Positions 59,580 to 64,000 of a stretch of 64,000 nucleotides of DNA are shown one piece after another. The position numbers and the translations under genes are program-made. Positions within the stretch are counted from its first letter, which is position 1; every line of letters starts with the position of its first letter. The DNA comes from Pipra filicauda (Eukaryota > Chordata > Aves > Passeriformes > Pipridae): positions 4,463,501 through 4,527,500 of the forward strand of contig NW_024104532.1 of NCBI RefSeq assembly GCF_003945595.2. The letters run 5' to 3'. The notes below the pieces were generated by a model. That model saw nothing but the letters and a program-made list of their open reading frames with translations. It had not been told where the DNA came from and made no database searches.

Positions 59580-62500
59580 TCCCCGGGAAGGGGGGCCCAA
59601 AGCACAAGGCAAGGGGAGTGGGGAGAGGATGGGAATTAGAGCATCTTGCAGCTTTTTAAGCTCTCGAGATGCTTTCAAGTGCTAGGAAGACTGTGTGAGC
59701 TGTGATTTGCTGCATTATTTCTGTTGCCATCCCTGCACGGGGAGCTCCTGTGTGCAGAAGAGCTGCTCACAGCAAGTCAGCATCCACACACTGCCTGGGC
59801 TGGGGGCCTGAGCCCCCCAGCTGACATCACCCTCAAGGGACGAGAGACCACCCTGGGATTAGCCCTCAGCAGTTTCCAGGGTTCCTGGGATGGGCCACCC
59901 TTACCCCTTTTGTAGTACAACTGCAACCAGAGCAGCCAGAGACAGATGTGATGTGTCGGCTCACCCTGAGCTCCTTGGCCACGGCAAGAAAGCCCCACCA
60001 GGAGAGCTCTCCACCCTCCTCATCCCCCTTCCCACAGCGTGGGGCTCAGAGGCTGCCTTGCTGCTGGAGATTGCACTGTCAGGAGATTAATAAATAATTA
60101 GCCAGCAAACTTCCACCGGGGAGCTTCGTTTCTTCTCCTGCAGCAGTGCCACCTTTTCAGAGAGTGAAAACCAGGGGAGAGCAGCTATTCTTGGGAAGAG
60201 GGGCTGGAGGGGGTGGCATTTTCCCCACCAAGCTTGTGGCTCCCCAAGCTCCTCCACAGCTGACTTCACACACCAAAGGGATACAGGGGGGAGGAGGAAT
60301 AGGTAAAATCAATGAGAACCTATTTGATGGGATAAAAGAACGTGGGTTTATTTATAGCGCTGGCTGGAGCTGAAGTGTCTCCTGCCCAGAGACACAGTGC
60401 TGAGGTGATGCGGAGCAGCAGAGTGGCGTCTGCACTGGGCTGGGAGATCCACCAGTGCCTGCTGCAGCCCGGCATCCAGCCCCACTGAACCCCCAGACCC
60501 CCACTCCCCAAAGTCCTGTGGGTGGCTTTGTTCACCAGCCTGTCAAGGCAGTAACACCTGTGAAGGGGTTTCTGCTCTAACGCCAGTGCCTGTGGTCAGG
60601 AGGTTCCAGGACCTGACCACCAGCCCCTTCCCAACACTGGTGCCCAGCCAGGGGTGCGGTAGGTGGGGACAGTGATGTCCAGTTACCATGGGAGATGCTC
60701 AGAGGAGAGCTGGTGAGGAGAGCAAGGCTGATGAGGAGAGGGTGCTGCAGGATAAGGGCCCGGGGACAGACAGGGCCAGCCTGGCAGGCTGGCAGTCATG
60801 AGACAGGGAGATGCCCACAGACATCCCTGCCAGCAACGGTTGCTTGAGGAACAGCAAGTCCTTGCTCAGCAGTGCTGGACATTCAAAACGTCTCCCTTCA
60901 CTGCTCACCCCCTTGGACAGCTCTGCTAGTGCAGGGGGATCAGGACCTGCTCTGATGATCATGGCATGTCTCCAGGATGAGGCAGTTCAACAGAAAGAGG
61001 AAGAGATGCACCCAGACTCTGAGCAGCCCCCAGGGAGAGGCAGGAGGAGTTGCCCTGCTTGGAGCCAGGGTGAGCAGAGGAGGATGAGGTCAGACTGGGT
61101 CTCAGCCAGCCTTCCCCTGCCCCTCGCTTCTCCCAGGGAGCAGAGCAGAGGAGTACCTGGCAGCAGGATGATGGGGATTGAGGAGATATCCCAGCTCCTG
61201 GTGCTGTCCTGCCAGGCAGGGATGGGCAGTGAAGAAAGCCCAAGCAGTACTACCAGGACAAGAGGCAGCTTGTCAGGCAGGGACGAGGCAGGCGGGCCAG
61301 CAAGAGGCCAGTGGGGTGACATGGATGGGCTGTGACAGATGCTGTCAGTGCAGTGTGAGAGCCACCGGTGCTGTGGGAAAGCAGAGTTCAGCCAGAGTGA
61401 AGGAGTAAGCACGAGGGACACGTGCCATATGGTGCAGCTTCCTGTGGTCCCCACTGGTGATGGTGGCTGGTGCCTGTGTGCCAGGCTGCCCCTGGGGCAG
61501 CACGTGGGGACAGCACCACAGAAACAGCTTGGGCTCCATCGTGGGATGTCAGGCACTGCAGAAAGAGCAGGGCAAGGTCTCTGACAGCACGTTCCTTCTC
61601 CTAGATGAAGTGAGGTACAGGATGAGCTGAGTGCCCTGGGCTGCTGCCAGGCTCTCGTCCCCAGGTAGAAGGGGCCGGCTGGCCCCGCTGTGCTGGAGCA
61701 GCTTGGGGAGGAGGACAGGCTGCTTCAGCTGCTGCGGGTGTGCTGCTTCCATGGACAAATGAGTCACTGAAAACGCCATAAGGAGTCAATGGGCATCCTG
61801 GTCTCCTGCTCAGCCCACACAGCTGGTGGGTAGCATGAGCCACCGCGCAGGAGCCTTCCCAACCCTCCACTGTGCTGCCTGGCCTCTGCCGTTTGCTCTG
61901 GGAAATTCCCATCTGTTTCACAGTGCATCCACAGCCCTCTTCTTGCTCCTTTGCCATCACATTTCTCTCTTCATAGGCTTTCTCTGCAATAACTGTGAGG
62001 CTTTAGCTCCACAGCACGTGCAAGGCTGCCAGTTTTGAAGATGAGCAGGCTGCAGGATCGGGCAGGCTGGAGCCCTGTACTTCATCCTGAGTGTCGCTCA
62101 GTGCCAGCCATGGGCTCCTCTGACAGAGCTGGAGCAGCTCAAGGGCCTGTCTCTGCTCCAGGTGAAGAAAGCTGCAGCAAGCTTGGTTGGTGGCACAGGG
62201 AGGGGAGGGAGCCTCTGCCAGGAGCACTCAAGAAAGGGGACTGTGGGTCTCTGCCACAGCACAAGCACAGTGTCCATGGTTTCCATGTGTGACTGCATGA
62301 GGGGCTTTGCTGGCACAGTGGAATATCGCTCCTCAATGATGCCCAGGGACCGTGGAGCAGGAACAGCAACCTCTGAATTGGCACATCCTCAGCCCTGCCC
62401 CCTGGACAAGCTGGATCTCAGAGCCAGGAGCTCAGCCAGCACCCGCTGGTCCTCTGAAGTCACTCTTTTGTCTCCCAGGTCCGCTCCAGCCCCAGAGGCT

Positions 62501-64000
62501 GTGTCCTCAGCCCTGTGGCAAAGAGGACATCAGACTGAGAGTGGGGGGGCAATTTCCACCTGGGCTTGTGGGGAGAAAGGGACCATGTCACCCAGTGGAG
62601 CATTTCCAGAGGTCCAGTCCTGGATGACCAGTAAGCATAACAGAGCCCTCATGTCACAAACCAAGGAGAAGGAGGAGGAGGAGGTGGAGGAGGAGGAGGC
62701 AGGACCTTCCAGGTGAACATGGCTGATCAGGAGCCACCAGACATAGAAAGTGTGGAAGAAAAGTGACACTATGTCCCTGTGCTCGGTGACTTCAGGTGAA
62801 GGATAAGGCTGAGCTGAGTGCCAAGCGGGGCTGAGGGGAAGGAAAAGCAGAGCTTGTGGAAAGGAGCCAAGCACAGAAACTCAGTGAAACCCAGGGCATG
62901 GCACTGCCAACCACTGCTGCCCCGTGGGGAGTGGGGCCCCAGTGAGCAGCCTGCATGAACGAAGATTGCTTTAGGGGAGGGCTCAGGGACACCTTCCCCT
63001 TCGGCTGCCCCCAGCTTACCCAGCTGCTGACTCAGAGAGCTCCTGCCAGCACAGAGTGCCTTTCCCCCGCGTCCCCAGTGGGAGCGGCACCCTTGGGGCT
63101 GCATTTAATTTTAGTGCCAAGGAGAAAGTGTCACATGGCGGGGGGCTGGCGAGGACCCACCAGAGGCTGGGGATGTTGTCACCCGGAGGAGCCCCATTTG
63201 CCGCTGCCTCTCACTGCCTGGTCCTCACCACATTTTGCCATCCACAAACAGAGGCAGCTGCAACGTGAGAGCGAAGGCGGGAGGTTGCCCGGCGCGGGGT
63301 GTCTCCTGCTCAGCCGCCGCTCATTGGCTCCTGCCCCTGTCCCATGCTTGGCCTTTGGCAGGCTAAGGGTACCTTCAAACCCTGTCCCCTCCTGACCGCT
63401 GGCCCAATGACATTACTCACTCGCTGTTGTTTTGAAAGGACATTTGCAAGCTTTTCCTGTTATATTTTACCTTGGTAATAGTATCCCCAGCCCCTCCGGG
63501 CTTAGCATCGAGTTGCTGCGGCGCCGGCGCAGTGTCATGGGGCGCTCCAGCTCAGCCAGGGCTGGCAGGCAAGGGTGGGCACAGGGGCTTATTTCAACTC
63601 GACTGTGGCTGACACCTCTATGAGTACATAAATCCAGAGAGCAGCAGAAGCCAGAGCTCTGGCAGCTCCCCTGCTGACAGACCTCAGGGTCTGCTTTAGG
63701 AGGAAAGCAGTGAGCACATGGTGAAGCCGGCCAGTCACTCTGTGAGCAGAGCAGGATGTGTGCACAGGGAATATGATGCCCCATTCACACCATAGCGCTC
63801 AAGTGCTGTGGATCAGACACCATCTCTACCCAGTGTGGATGTTTCTGAGGCTGCCGCATGACTGACTCCTAAGGAGGTGGAGACAACACCAGTTATAACA
63901 TCTTGTCCTCCTTCACCTCTCTCCTGGTGCTTTCGAAGCCCTTTTTAGGAGTGTTATTCAACCAACCCTCCCAGAAGTTCCAGGGCACAGGGAAGTGATG
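59580..64000. other. Intergenic DNA to window end
   Basis: No gene recognised; the first coding exon of PPARGC1B (MAGNDCGAL...) was looked for and not found. A GAG/GGA purine-rich run lies at 62666-62702. A short AT-rich stretch between two CCAAT-type words lies at 63320-63490. Confidence 0.5.
62666..62702. repeat. GGA/GAG trinucleotide-rich run
   Basis: Purine-only stretch of GAGGAGGAG words with GTGG interruptions. It encodes poly-Glu in one frame by chance. Confidence 0.75.

Noticed and set aside
51700..64000. First exon of PPARGC1B expected by synteny
   Set aside because: No frame on plus encodes its known N-terminus. The gene most likely begins beyond the right edge.
1..64000. tRNA, rRNA, CRISPR, phage or bacterial-type systems
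   Set aside because: No clover-leaf gene, array or prokaryotic gene cluster was seen; the window is vertebrate nuclear DNA throughout.

Overview
This 64 kb window is vertebrate nuclear DNA, almost certainly from a bird. It holds short intron-split exons, CpG-island promoters and several CR1 LINE 3' ends with the bird-type terminal ATTCTATG-like repeats. There are no operons, dense coding or prokaryotic signals. The species cannot be named from the sequence.

Two protein-coding genes can be read exon by exon. On the minus strand, positions 1-20.1 kb hold the 5' part of CSNK1A1 (casein kinase I alpha): CpG-island promoter, four constitutive coding exons (residues 1-152) and the alternative 28-residue 'L' exon. 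The DFG-containing half of the kinase lies beyond the left edge. On the plus strand, 37.3-51.7 kb holds the whole of ARHGEF37: a CpG-island promoter with a probable non-coding first exon, then 12 coding exons whose junctions join in frame to 686 codons with DH, BAR, SH3 and SH3 domains. A candidate poly(A) signal lies at 51.66 kb. In mammals CSNK1A1 and ARHGEF37 are also neighbours, with PPARGC1B next. No PPARGC1B coding exon was recognised, so the right end is probably intergenic DNA ahead of it.

Layout: 1-19.5 kb AT-rich CSNK1A1 introns and exons; 19.3-20.2 kb CpG island; 20.2-37.2 kb intergenic, with two CR1 3' ends in a row, other CR1 pieces and a 19-bp minisatellite; 37.2-38.3 kb CpG island with a strong G-quadruplex motif and a 30-bp minisatellite; 40.2-48.4 kb ARHGEF37 coding exons; 48.4-51.7 kb GC-rich likely 3' UTR with short repeats and a near-perfect CTCF-type motif; 51.7-64 kb intergenic, with a CR1, AT-rich patches that look like candidate conserved elements, and a CpG-rich patch at 59.05-59.5 kb.

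The two genes are divergently placed but about 17 kb apart, so a shared promoter is unlikely. They act in different processes: CK1-alpha is a Ser/Thr kinase of Wnt, p53 and clock signalling, and ARHGEF37 is a Rho-family exchange factor with a membrane-shaping BAR domain. I found no convincing undescribed system. The most useful leads are splicing signals (the L exon, and a decoy donor in ARHGEF37 exon 11), tandem repeats at promoters, and candidate regulatory elements. All numbers were worked out by eye.
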